A stretch of 64,000 bases of DNA from Haloechinothrix sp033042135 (GTDB taxonomy: Bacteria; Actinomycetota; Actinomycetes; Mycobacteriales; Pseudonocardiaceae): NCBI RefSeq assembly GCF_033042135.1, contig NZ_WBXM01000004.1:124001-188000 (forward strand). Reading direction: 5' to 3'. A model generated the notes under the pieces. The model searched no databases. It had not been told where the DNA came from and worked only from the letters and a program-made list of their open reading frames with translations. This document shows positions 24,520 through 32,358 of this stretch, in pieces (the stretch's first letter is position 1; every line of letters starts with the position of its first letter). A program made the translations under genes and the position numbers.

Positions 24520-26190
24520 ATGTCCGCGTTCGACTACGACGTGCTCGTCATCGGGTCCGGATTCGGCGGCAGCGTGTCGGCGCTGCGGTTGACCGAGAAG
24601 GGTTATCGGGTCGGCGTGCTGGAGTCCGGGAGGCGTTGGAACCCGGAGGATTACCCGCGGACCAACTGGAACATCCGCAAGTCGATCTGGGCGCCGAAGC
24701 TCGGCCTCACCGGTCCCCAACGCATCAGCCTGCTCGGCAAGTGCGCGCTGTTCAGCGCCGCAGGCGTGGGCGGCGGCTCACTGATCTACGGCAACACCCT
24801 GTACGAGCCGCTCGAACAGTTCTACACTGACCCCGCCTGGGCGCACATCACCGACTGGAAGTCCGAACTTGCCCCCTATTTCGACCAGGCCAAGCGGATG
24901 CTTGGGGTGGCGACCAACCCACGCATGACCCCGGCCGACGAGGTGCTGCGCGAAGTGTCCGAGTCGCTGGGTGTGGCCGATACCTTCCATCCCACCCAGG
25001 TGGGGGTGTACTTCGGTGAGGAGGGAGTCACCGCGAGCGACCCGTACTTCGGCGGCGCGGGTCCCGACCGTACCGGCTGCGTGCACTGCGCGCGGTGCTT
25101 CACCGGCTGCCCGTACGGGGCGAAGAACACCACTACCATGAACTACTTGTACCTCGCAGAGCGGGCGGGCGCACAGGTGCATCCGATGCGGACCGTGACC
25201 GACGTGCGCCCGCTGCCGGGTGGCGGCTACGAGATCACCGCAGTGCGTTCCGGGCGGCTGTTGCGCAAGCAGCCACGCCGGTTGACCGCCGAGCAGGTGG
25301 TTTTCGCCGCCGCCGCGCTGGGAACTCAAAAGCTGCTGCACACGCTGAAGGACAGCGGCAGCCTGCCCGCCCTGTCCCCGCGGCTCGGCGAGCTGACGCG
25401 TACGAACTCCGAGGCCATCCTCACCGCGAGTAGCCGGAGCAGGACCGACTTCTCGCAGGGGATCGCGATCACCTCGTCGATCCACCCGCAGCCCGACACC
25501 CACATCGAGGTGTGCCACTACGGAACGGGGCAGAACGCGCTGTTCCCGCTGGCGGCGCCCATGGTGGACGGGGGCCGGATGCGGGCGCTGCGGTTCCTGC
25601 TGTTGATACTGCGACACCCGAAGCTGTTCGCGCGCTCGCTCGACGTGCGCCGTGCGTCGGACCGCTCGGTGATCCTGCTGGTAATGCAGTCGCTGGACAA
25701 CTCGCTGACCTCCTTCCGCACCCGGACCGGACGGCTGTCGACCAGGCAGGGCAGCGGGCAACCGAATCCCGACTGGATCCCGATCGGGCATGAGGTCAAC
25801 CGCCGTTTCGCCGAGGCTATCGACGGCGACGCGTACGGGCTGTACATGGACGCAGTGAATATCCCCTCCACCGCCCACTACATCGGCGGCTGCGTCATCG
25901 GTGATTCGCCGGAGACCGGTGTGGTGGACCCGTACCAGCGGGTGTACGGCTATCCCGGGCTGCACGTCGCTGACGGTTCGGCGATCACCGCCAACCTCGG
26001 GGTGAACCCCTCGCTGACGATCACCGCGCAGGCCGAGCGGGCGATGGCGTTCTGGCCGAACCGGGGTGAACCCGATCCGCGTCCGGAGCTCGGCGCCGGT
26101 TACCGGAAGGTGGACCCCGTGGCACCCAAGAACCCGGCCGTGCCAGGAAACGCCCCTGGCGCGCTCCGGTTGCCGATCACCCCGCGCTGA
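24520..26190 (+). CDS. GMC family FAD oxidoreductase (ChoD-like)
   Basis: 556 residues. The N-terminal dinucleotide fold has GSGFGG at 12-17. A Cys-rich patch CVHCARCFTGCPYGAKNTTT near residues 190-210 and the C-terminal HYIGGCVIGDSPETGVVDP with VADGSAITANLGVNPSLT define the GMC subgroup that includes mycobacterial ChoD. Oxidation of a sterol or other alcohol is plausible but not shown. The ATG at 24520 follows AGGAAGG and precedes MSAFDYDVLVIG. An acetoacetate-decarboxylase-family gene follows 8 bp later, forming an operon. Confidence 0.85.
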   Translation: MSAFDYDVLVIGSGFGGSVSALRLTEKGYRVGVLESGRRWNPEDYPRTNWNIRKSIWAPKLGLTGPQRISLLGKCALFSAAGVGGGSLIYGNTLYEPLEQFYTDPAWAHITDWKSELAPYFDQAKRMLGVATNPRMTPADEVLREVSESLGVADTFHPTQVGVYFGEEGVTASDPYFGGAGPDRTGCVHCARCFTGCPYGAKNTTTMNYLYLAERAGAQVHPMRTVTDVRPLPGGGYEITAVRSGRLLRKQPRRLTAEQVVFAAAALGTQKLLHTLKDSGSLPALSPRLGELTRTNSEAILTASSRSRTDFSQGIAITSSIHPQPDTHIEVCHYGTGQNALFPLAAPMVDGGRMRALRFLLLILRHPKLFARSLDVRRASDRSVILLVMQSLDNSLTSFRTRTGRLSTRQGSGQPNPDWIPIGHEVNRRFAEAIDGDAYGLYMDAVNIPSTAHYIGGCVIGDSPETGVVDPYQRVYGYPGLHVADGSAITANLGVNPSLTITAQAERAMAFWPNRGEPDPRPELGAGYRKVDPVAPKNPAVPGNAPGALRLPITPR

Positions 26191-26198
26191 GGAGGAGT

Positions 26199-26813
26199 AT
26201 GACGGACCCGGGTTACCCGCCACAGCCATGGAACCTGCGAGGCCAGGCGTACCTGTCGGTGTGGCGGCTGCCGGTGGCGAGCCTGCCAGCGCTGCCTGCG
26301 GGCGTGCGGCCGCTGACGGTCGCGGGTAGCGGGTTCGTGATCACTGCCTGGGTGGATTACCAGCCGGGCGGCGTGCTCGCGTATCGCGAGCTACTGTCCA
26401 CTGTGGCTGTTCTAGACGGACTCCGTATCGCCGCGTCGATCACGCATATCTGGGTGGACAGCCCCTCGTCCCGCGACGGGGGCCGTGCGCTGTGGCACAT
26501 CCCGAAGGGGCTCGCCGGGTTCGATATGCGCCACGCCCAGCTGTTCGAGGCGAGTGCGTGTACCCCGACCAGCGGCATCGCCGCGGCCCGGTTCCGGACG
26601 CTGCCCGCGTTGCCTGCCCGGATCCCCGCGGGATTCTCCGTAATCCAGCAGGGACCCCTGCGCAGCCCGGTGCGGGTGTCGGCACGGCCCGCTATGGCTC
26701 GCGCGTCGTGGGCGATCCAGCCTGCCGGGCCGCTCGGATTCCTGCACGGCCGCAGCCCGCTGGCCAGCGCGGCAGCACGGGATTTCCGGATGCGGTTCGG
26801 GACGGGGTGCTGA
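26199..26813 (+). CDS. Acetoacetate decarboxylase family protein
   Basis: 204 residues starting MTDPGYPPQPWNLRGQAYLSVWRLP. The pattern AWVDYQPGGVLAYRELL and WVDSPSSRDGGRALWHIPKGLAGFDM belongs to the ADC superfamily (beta-cone fold). Many actinobacterial members lack decarboxylase function. A Lys occurs in HIPKGLA; whether it is the Schiff-base Lys needs structural alignment. GAGGAG precedes the ATG. The gene is 8 bp downstream of the GMC oxidase, so the two probably act on the same lipid or sterol-derived compound. Confidence 0.75.
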   Translation: MTDPGYPPQPWNLRGQAYLSVWRLPVASLPALPAGVRPLTVAGSGFVITAWVDYQPGGVLAYRELLSTVAVLDGLRIAASITHIWVDSPSSRDGGRALWHIPKGLAGFDMRHAQLFEASACTPTSGIAAARFRTLPALPARIPAGFSVIQQGPLRSPVRVSARPAMARASWAIQPAGPLGFLHGRSPLASAAARDFRMRFGTGC

Positions 26814-26853
26814 TGCGCTGCACATCTTGATGCAGCGATGCGATGATGTAGCC

Positions 26854-26958
26854 GTGCGAACTACGGTTGATCTTCCCGAGGACCTGCATCGGCGAGTCAC
26901 AGGCGCCTACCTCGCCCGGCTTGCTCGCGTCCGGGCGCCCAGCAACGTCAGATCGTGA
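26854..26958 (+). pseudogene. Truncated ribbon-helix-helix antitoxin (VapB-like)
   Basis: A GTG at 26854 opens a 34-residue reading MRTTVDLPEDLHRRVTG, the standard N-terminus of VapB-type RHH antitoxins. It then runs into unrelated residues and a stop inside the 3' end of the minus-strand isomerase-like gene. No toxin partner remains. It is best read as a relic cut off by a rearrangement. Confidence 0.6.
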
Positions 26959-27772
26959 ACGCGAGGTTGCGCACCACCCGCTCGCCCAGCTCGGTGTCAC
27001 CCAGGATCTCCACATCGGCCAGGTGGTCGTCCGGCTGCACACGGCCACCTGCCAGCCGCGCGAAGAGCCCGGAGCCCAATCGGATCGTGGCGTGCGCCTG
27101 GCCCGGCAGCTCATCGATCAGCGCGGCGCGCCCGTCCACGGCAACGTGCAGCGTCCGGTGGACCGGGCCGGTGAGCTCGATGGTCAGCAGGGTACCGTCC
27201 GGCGCGCCCGCACGCTTGCCGACCAGGTAGCCGAGAGCGCCGGTAATCTCCTCGAGCGCGATCTCGGCACACGGCCCGGTGTCGTTGCCGTGCCGGGACA
27301 CCGCATCCCGGATGTCCTGGTCGTGCAGCCAGCAGTCGAAGACCCGGATCCGCATGAACCTGCCGTAGGTGGATTCGCCGACCGGGGTCCACGACGGTGC
27401 GTCGAAGTCCTCCTGCGTCATCGCGCGCAGCGACGCGGCGCGGGTGGCGGTGATGTCGCGGAACCGCTCGAGCACCCGCGCCGGGGTGTCCTCGCGCAGC
27501 GCGCGGACCCAGCATTCGTTGAACGCGGCGATCTCGTTGCGCACGTGCGGTAGCGAGGAGACGTCGATGTCCGGCTCCGGCGCCTGCTCGCCCGCGAGCA
27601 TGGATTCTGTGCCGATCACGTGTGAGACGAGGTCCTGCACCGTCCACCCGGGCAACGTGCTCGGCGTGGACCATGCCCGCTCCGGCAGCGAGGCCAGCAG
27701 CTCGTCCATCGATTCCCACTGCCCTACCAGGGCGTCGACCAGGGTCTCCTTGCCGGTCGCTGCGGTGCTCAT
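26948..27772 (-). CDS. Maleylpyruvate isomerase family, mycothiol-dependent enzyme
   Basis: 274 residues. The N-terminal DinB-like four-helix domain has the metal-site pattern GWTVQDLVSHVIGTE and CWLHDQDIRDA. The C-terminal domain (LTIELTGPVHRTLHVAVDG ... LFARLAGGR) is the MDMPI-C/SCP2-like part. Family members use mycothiol as cofactor for isomerisation or conjugation. Its start overlaps the DsbA-like stop (ATGA), and that gene overlaps TetR likewise, so all three are one coupled operon. Confidence 0.85.
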   Translation of the reverse strand: MSTAATGKETLVDALVGQWESMDELLASLPERAWSTPSTLPGWTVQDLVSHVIGTESMLAGEQAPEPDIDVSSLPHVRNEIAAFNECWVRALREDTPARVLERFRDITATRAASLRAMTQEDFDAPSWTPVGESTYGRFMRIRVFDCWLHDQDIRDAVSRHGNDTGPCAEIALEEITGALGYLVGKRAGAPDGTLLTIELTGPVHRTLHVAVDGRAALIDELPGQAHATIRLGSGLFARLAGGRVQPDDHLADVEILGDTELGERVVRNLAFTI

Positions 27773-28485
27773 CCGGTGACCTCCTCATCGTGACGTGGTG
27801 TCAGGTCGACGACCTGGCCGCGATCGATGCTCAGCCAGTCGCGGCCGCGCAGGTACGGTGCGAGATAGTCGCCGATCGCCTGCTGATCCCGCGCGCCTTT
27901 CGGTCGTTGCAGCTCGTAGAGCTGAGGGAACTCGAGCATCCCGGTCACCAGCTCCCACAGCCGCACGGCCCGTTGCCCGGTGGGCGGATCGATCAGCACG
28001 GGGCCGAACAGGCACTGGCCGTCGGGGAAGAAGAGGGTGGGCACACCGAACCCGCCTGCCCCGGTCACCCGGTGATGGTCGGCGGATACCTCGTCGTGCG
28101 TGGTCGCATCGGCCAGCGCCGCGTCGAGCAGCGCGGGGTCGGCTCCCACCTCGCCGAGTAGCCTGCGCGCGGTGTCGGGGTCGTGCGGCTTCTCCCCGTC
28201 GACATGCAGCGCCCGGCCCACCCTGGCATACCACGCGTCGACCAGCGCCATGTCATGCCTGCGCAGCAGCGCGGCGATGCGCATCTGCGACCAGCCGTAG
28301 GACCACGGCCGTTCGGCCGGGTGCTTGGCCCCATCGGGTCGGTTGATCTCTTCGAGGCTGAAGAACCGCCAGTGCACGGTCAGCCCGAGCTCGTCGCGTA
28401 CGGCGCGGATCCAGCGGGATGTGTGGTACGCGAACGGGCACATCGGATCGAAGTGGAAGTCGACGTCGGCCGGTTCGGTCGTCAT
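27769..28485 (-). CDS. DsbA family thioredoxin-fold protein related to mycothiol-dependent nitroreductase
   Basis: 238 residues starting MTTEPADVDFHFDPMCPFAYHTSRWI. The FDP-x-CP...TSRWI start, the cis-Pro region GGFGVPTLFF and LFGPVLIDPPTG match the actinobacterial group that includes Rv2466c of M. tuberculosis. That enzyme has a CPWC active site; here Cys16 is followed by Pro-Phe-Ala, so the resolving Cys is absent. A monothiol mechanism through mycothiol would fit. No signal peptide. Coupled by ATGA overlaps to TetR upstream and the isomerase-like gene downstream. Confidence 0.85.
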   Translation of the reverse strand: MTTEPADVDFHFDPMCPFAYHTSRWIRAVRDELGLTVHWRFFSLEEINRPDGAKHPAERPWSYGWSQMRIAALLRRHDMALVDAWYARVGRALHVDGEKPHDPDTARRLLGEVGADPALLDAALADATTHDEVSADHHRVTGAGGFGVPTLFFPDGQCLFGPVLIDPPTGQRAVRLWELVTGMLEFPQLYELQRPKGARDQQAIGDYLAPYLRGRDWLSIDRGQVVDLTPRHDEEVTG

Positions 28486-29087
28486 GTCGCCAAGCCTTCC
28501 TCCAGGTGGGCGTCGATGAGGTCGTGCAGGGCCGCGGCGATGCCTGCTGCCGGTTCCGTGGCGGTCTTGGCCAGCAGGATCTGGCCCTGGGCCTGTGCAA
28601 GGAGCGCGCGGGCCAGCCGGTCGGGGTCCACGCCCCGGCGCAGCGCGCCTTCGGCGGCGGCCTGCCTGCACACCGTCGCGAACTCGCCTTCCCACTGGGC
28701 GAAGGTGTTGGCCAGGTGGGTACGGAGGTCCTCATCGGTCGTGGCCAGCTCGGCGGCGAGGTTGCCGAACGGGCAGCCGACGACGCGGCCGAACCGTTCC
28801 TCGAAGCCGGTTTGGATGGTCCCGATGGCATCGGCGAGCCCGTGCAGCCGCTCGGCGGCCGTGGCCCCTGACGCCCGGGACAGCCGGTCGAGCAGGGCGG
28901 TGGTGTGCAGGTCGATGACGGCCTTGGCCACGTCGGACTTGCCCGCGAAGAAGTGGTAGAAGCTGCCCTTGCGAACCTCGGCGGCCGCGCAGAGCTCGTC
29001 CACCCCGACGTCCCGGTAGCTACGGGACAGGAACAGGCGGGCCGCGCGACGCACGATGCGCTCACGTGGTTCGCCTCGTGCGCTCAT
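28482..29087 (-). CDS. TetR/AcrR family transcriptional regulator
   Basis: 201 residues with the TetR helix-turn-helix (ERIVRRAARLFLSRSYRDVGVDELCAAAEVRKGSFYHFF) and a ligand domain with the GCPFGNLAAELA motif of the TetR_C group related to electrophile sensors such as NemR. It is the first gene of the operon it probably controls. The palindrome TTGACCGGTCAGTCAA lies 22 bp before its start. An electrophile or nitro-compound ligand is inferred from the company it keeps. Confidence 0.85.
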   Translation of the reverse strand: MSARGEPRERIVRRAARLFLSRSYRDVGVDELCAAAEVRKGSFYHFFAGKSDVAKAVIDLHTTALLDRLSRASGATAAERLHGLADAIGTIQTGFEERFGRVVGCPFGNLAAELATTDEDLRTHLANTFAQWEGEFATVCRQAAAEGALRRGVDPDRLARALLAQAQGQILLAKTATEPAAGIAAALHDLIDAHLEEGLAT

Positions 29088-29108
29088 GCGCGGTGACGGT
29101 ACGGGTAG

Positions 29109-29124
29109 TTGACCGGTCAGTCAA
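29109..29124 (-). promoter_or_regulatory. Operator palindrome for the TetR-DsbA-isomerase operon
   Basis: TTGAC/GTCAA arms with a nested perfect TGACCGGTCA (29110-29119), located between yciO and the TetR start. It is in the usual autoregulatory position for TetR-family repressors. Confidence 0.7.
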
Positions 29125-29139
29125 GAACGGGCGTGCCCG

Positions 29140-29760
29140 CTACTCGAACGGGCTGGTGTCGCCCGCGCCGCGCCGGACGATCTCGGGAACGCCTGCGGAG
29201 AAGTCGATCACTGTGGTCGGTTCGGTACCGCAATCCCCGGAGTCGAGCACCGCGTCGAGCTGCTTGCCTAACCGGTCGGCGATGGCGCGGCCGTCGGTGA
29301 GCGGCTCTTCCTCGCCAGGCAGCAGCAGGGTGCTGGACAGCAGCGGTTCCCCCAGCATCTGGACGAGTTCCTGGGCGACCGGGTGTCCGGAGATGCGGAC
29401 CCCGACGGTCTTCTTCTTCGGGTGCATCAACCTGCGCGGCACTTCCTTGGTCGCGGGCAGGATGAAGGTGTAGCTGCCGGGGGTGACCGCCTTGACGGCG
29501 CGGAAGACCGTGTTGTCGACGTGCACGAATTGGCCGAGCTGGGAGAAGTCCCGGCATACGAGGGTGAAGTGGTGGCGGTGGTCCAGCTGCCGGATGGATT
29601 TGATCAGTTCGATCCCGTTCCGGTTGCCCAGCCGGGTACCGAGCGCGAAGCAGGAGTCGGTCGGGTAGGCGATGATGCCGTCGGAGAGCACGCTGTCCAC
29701 CGCCTGGCCGATGGAGCGCCGTTTCGGGTTCTTCGGATGCACGGCGTAGTAGGTGGCCAT
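29140..29760 (-). CDS. yciO: YciO/YrdC-domain protein
   Basis: 206 residues starting MATYYAVHPKNPKRRSIGQAV. It matches the E. coli YciO pattern along its length: GIIAYPTDSCFALGTRL, IRQLDHRHHFTLVCRDFSQL, TPGSYTFILPATKEVPRRL, and the ending PTTVIDFSAGVPEIVRRGAGD. The family shares the Sua5/TsaC fold that binds ATP and a nucleic acid or carbamoyl intermediate, but YciO lacks a settled role. The neighbouring TetR operon runs in the same direction, with its operator in the gap. Confidence 0.9.
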   Translation of the reverse strand: MATYYAVHPKNPKRRSIGQAVDSVLSDGIIAYPTDSCFALGTRLGNRNGIELIKSIRQLDHRHHFTLVCRDFSQLGQFVHVDNTVFRAVKAVTPGSYTFILPATKEVPRRLMHPKKKTVGVRISGHPVAQELVQMLGEPLLSSTLLLPGEEEPLTDGRAIADRLGKQLDAVLDSGDCGTEPTTVIDFSAGVPEIVRRGAGDTSPFE

Positions 29761-29897
29761 GCGCCGAGGGTAAGCACCCGCGCCGTGATCTGACCAGCGC
29801 TGACATCTTCCGGCGCGCCGCGAGCCCACGGGCGATGTTGTTGCCTTCGGCTGTACCGAGGGAGCGCGGCAACTAGGGCCATGGACACCCGGTGAAG

Positions 29898-29919
29898 TTA
29901 TGCGTAGTATAGTGAATAA
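29898..29919 (+). promoter_or_regulatory. Conserved motif TTATGC-N8-GTGAATAA, copy 1
   Basis: Lies 33 bp before the start of the DUF6879/XRE cassette in an AT-rich stretch. The same bipartite motif recurs at 31706-31727 just after the XRE gene and before a small membrane-protein gene. TTAT and ATAA form a loose dyad. Candidate operator or promoter element shared by both units. Confidence 0.55.
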
Positions 29920-29951
29920 TTTGTAGCGATGTCGTGGCGGTGGGAGGTCGG

Positions 29952-30290
29952 ATGGGGGTTGTGCTGGTACGAGGACAGTGTTCCAACGGGCGAACATGTC
30001 CGAATGTGAACATGACGGACCACGGTACTTTTGTGGTCCAGGGGTACGCGTGGTCAAGCGCTCACGTTGGTGGGGTAGGTACTGCTGCGGTGGCTGTGCC
30101 GTGGTCACTGGTTCCTGAGCTTCGCGATGCACAACCGCGTGCGGGGTTGATAACCGTTGATCACGAGTACCTCCTCGTGTGCGGAGTTGCGGTAACGGAT
30201 CCCGAACTGTTGGCAGAGTTGAACATGCCGCACGGCGAGAACGCCGTCGAGGTGTCCAGATCGGTGCTGCGCGAGCTGGAGCCATGTTGA
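29952..30290 (+). CDS. Small hypothetical protein heading the DUF6879/XRE cassette
   Basis: 112 residues starting MGVVLVRGQCSNGRTCPNV after GGGAGG. Two or three Cys near the start (QCSNGRTCPNV), then GTFVVQGYAWSS and a hydrophobic VPWSLVPEL. The pattern is one seen in short actinobacterial proteins that accompany DUF397/DUF6879 regulators, but no function is known. Base composition is lower in GC than neighbours, suggesting acquisition with the next two genes. Its stop overlaps the DUF6879 start. Confidence 0.65.
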   Translation: MGVVLVRGQCSNGRTCPNVNMTDHGTFVVQGYAWSSAHVGGVGTAAVAVPWSLVPELRDAQPRAGLITVDHEYLLVCGVAVTDPELLAELNMPHGENAVEVSRSVLRELEPC

Positions 30291-30820
30291 TGCTGACCGA
30301 GTACGAGCTCGGAAACTATATCGAGCAGCACTTCACGTCGACATTGTTCCGGTTGGAGACGTTGCCGTACTATGCGGTGGACAGCGACGCACACGACTAC
30401 TACCGCTACCTGGCAGGCGAGTCCGAGCCCAGCAGTACCTGGCCGGACGTGATCCGACGCGAAGTAGCTCGCGGTCTGTACACGTATCGGGTGCACGTGG
30501 TCCGGTCACCGCTGACCGATTACTTGCGATACGAGTTCGAGTGGGGATATGTCTACAATTCGTTGGCTGGCGAGCGTATCCGCATCATCGATACCGCTGA
30601 GCATCGCAAACCGGACGCGGTTCCGGACGAGGATTTCTGGTTGATCGGCGACGAACACCTCCTCCTCATGCACTACGACGAGCACGGTGCGTTCAAGGGA
30701 GCGAGTGTCGGGGATACCCGCTTACTTCCTATCTATATCGCCGCCCGCGATGCGGCGTGGTCAGCCGGGGTGGACTTCAACGCATACTGGAGGGAGCACC
30801 CGCAGTACCATCGTGGCTAG
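30284..30820 (+). CDS. DUF6879 family protein
   Basis: 178 residues. The ending IGDEHLLLMHYDEHGAFKGA, preceded by DEDFWLI, and the mid part VHVVRSPLTDYLRYEFEWGY are the hallmarks of DUF6879, a domain paired with Scr1-type XRE regulators in actinomycetes and thought to play the antitoxin-like or partner role. The ATG at 30284 overlaps the preceding stop; an ATG at 30290 is also possible. 23 bp separate it from the XRE gene. Confidence 0.8.
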   Translation: MLMLTEYELGNYIEQHFTSTLFRLETLPYYAVDSDAHDYYRYLAGESEPSSTWPDVIRREVARGLYTYRVHVVRSPLTDYLRYEFEWGYVYNSLAGERIRIIDTAEHRKPDAVPDEDFWLIGDEHLLLMHYDEHGAFKGASVGDTRLLPIYIAARDAAWSAGVDFNAYWREHPQYHRG

Positions 30821-30843
30821 CCAATAGCCCGAGAAAGGTGTCG

Positions 30844-31665
30844 ATGCGGGAACCCACCAACGAGCTCTCGGCCACACTGCGCCGGTTACGGAAGGATGCT
30901 GGCTTGTCCGGTGCCGAGGCTGCTCGGCGCGCTGGCCTCAGCCAGCCGAAGGTGTCTCGTACCGAGACCGGCACGTTCATGCCGACACCGGAACAGGTCG
31001 ACGCCCTCTGTCAGGTTTACGATGCACCGACTGAGGTGCGAAAAGGCCTGGTGGGCATGGCTCGTGAGGTGCAGGAAGATCGCATCTCGGCGCGTATCGT
31101 ATTGGAACGCGGCGGCTGGCGGCTCCAGGAGCGCATCGGGCGTATCGAGGAGGTCGCTGGTCGCGTTCGGAGCGTCGCTCCCACGCTGGTCCCAGGTCTA
31201 TTGCAGACTCGGGGGTATGCCGAGGCGCTTTTCGGGGAGTCGCTGACACACGATGATCGACAGCGAACTGTCGATGCGCGCATGATGCGACAGCGGCTAC
31301 TGGACACGCAACGTGAGTTCACCTTCGTGCTGACTGAAGGTGCTCTGTGGTGGAACATGGGCGGTGCGCGCGTCATGAGCCAGCAGCTGGCGTACCTCGA
31401 CGAGGTCTCGCGCAGGGATAATGTTCGCCTTGGGGTGATCCCATGGTCCACTCCGGTGACCGTTCCAGTGCTTCATGCCTTCGACCTCTATGACTCACGT
31501 GCCGTCCTGTTCGGCACTCAGACCGCGACCGCACTGGTCACCGAATCGCGCGAGGTCACAGACTACGAAGCTCACTGGGCGGAGCTACAGCCGTTCGTTT
31601 CGTACGGGGACGACGCCCGCGCGATCCTGGAGCGCATCACTGCGGTGTACCAGAACGCCGGTTGA
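30844..31665 (+). CDS. Scr1-type XRE regulator (HTH plus DUF5753)
   Basis: 273 residues. N-terminal HTH (SATLRRLRKDAGLSGAEAARRAGLSQPKVSRTETG) followed by DUF5753 from about residue 95 (VPGLLQTRGYAEAL ... LTEGALWW ... VRLGVIPWSTPV). These regulators work with DUF397 or DUF6879 partners in development or antibiotic control. AAAGGTG precedes the ATG. Last gene of a three-gene cassette flanked by the two TTATGC-N8-GTGAATAA motifs. Confidence 0.88.
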   Translation: MREPTNELSATLRRLRKDAGLSGAEAARRAGLSQPKVSRTETGTFMPTPEQVDALCQVYDAPTEVRKGLVGMAREVQEDRISARIVLERGGWRLQERIGRIEEVAGRVRSVAPTLVPGLLQTRGYAEALFGESLTHDDRQRTVDARMMRQRLLDTQREFTFVLTEGALWWNMGGARVMSQQLAYLDEVSRRDNVRLGVIPWSTPVTVPVLHAFDLYDSRAVLFGTQTATALVTESREVTDYEAHWAELQPFVSYGDDARAILERITAVYQNAG

Positions 31666-31705
31666 CCTGAACTGACGCTTGACCAGCAGCGCTTCACTTC
31701 TTGAT

Positions 31706-31727
31706 TTATGCAATAAGTTGTGAATAA
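31706..31727 (+). promoter_or_regulatory. Conserved motif TTATGC-N8-GTGAATAA, copy 2
   Basis: Identical bipartite motif to 29898-29919, 70 bp before the small membrane-protein gene at 31797. The surrounding 130 bp are AT-rich for this genome. Confidence 0.55.
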
Positions 31728-31796
31728 ACTTGGACTGACAGTGCTTCGAGGGCTGGAGGTTCGAATGACTGGGGAAATGATGTTCAGGGAGTGTCG

Positions 31797-31964
31797 ATGG
31801 CCAGTTTCGTAACATTGCTGGTGGTGATGGCGGTCTGCGTGCTCGGCGCAGCCGTGCTCAGCCTGCCCGCGATCGCGTTCGCCGGGGGACGCGCATCGGA
31901 GTGGGTGGGGAGGTGGCGAGCTCGCCGGGATGGTGGCAGGTGTCGTCGATGCCGGATGCGGTGA
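31797..31964 (+). CDS. Small single-pass membrane protein
   Basis: 55 residues starting MASFVTLLVVMAVCVLGAA. One hydrophobic span (residues about 4-30) is followed by a very basic tail (RWRARRDGGRCRRCRMR), giving an N-out or cytoplasmic-tail topology. AGGGAG precedes the ATG. The end overlaps the next gene by 16 bp. No known family; such small membrane proteins often sit beside DUF6879/XRE cassettes. Confidence 0.55.
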   Translation: MASFVTLLVVMAVCVLGAAVLSLPAIAFAGGRASEWVGRWRARRDGGRCRRCRMR

Positions 31965-32341
31965 CGTTGCGCTCCTGGAGTCTGGAGGAACTGCTGGGAG
32001 AGCTGCGTAGGCGGCGCTGGACGTTGCTGCGCTGGGGCTCTCCGGTCAACCCCGAGCTGCTGGCGGCGATCGCCGAACGGCACGGGTGTGCGGATGTGGT
32101 GATCCTGCGCGCCGAGGAGGATGCCACGGGCTACCGCGCCACCTCGTGGGGAGCGTCCTCGGTGCTCACCCCACGAACGGTCTCCTATCAGTACCACGCC
32201 ACCGCCGTGTGGACGCTGCGTGCGATGCTGGCGCTTCCGTCGCCGGGCGCTGAGGGGGCTCCGATGGCGGTCGAGACGCCGCACCCCCGGTGCTCGGTGC
32301 CCGACTGCCTGCCTCCGCCGATAGTGATCCGGCCGCTGTGA
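31949..32341 (+). CDS. Hypothetical protein
   Basis: 130 residues starting MPDAVTLRSWSLEELLGELRRRRWTLLRWG. The compact domain contains NPELLAAIAERHGCADVVILRAEEDATGYRA and ends with a Cys/Pro-rich tail (HPRCSVPDCLPPP). No signal peptide or catalytic motif. It overlaps the small membrane-protein gene, so both are made from one message. Function unknown; probably part of the accessory unit governed by the duplicated motif upstream. Confidence 0.65.
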   Translation: MPDAVTLRSWSLEELLGELRRRRWTLLRWGSPVNPELLAAIAERHGCADVVILRAEEDATGYRATSWGASSVLTPRTVSYQYHATAVWTLRAMLALPSPGAEGAPMAVETPHPRCSVPDCLPPPIVIRPL

Positions 32342-32358
32342 CCGGCGATCATGCCCGC

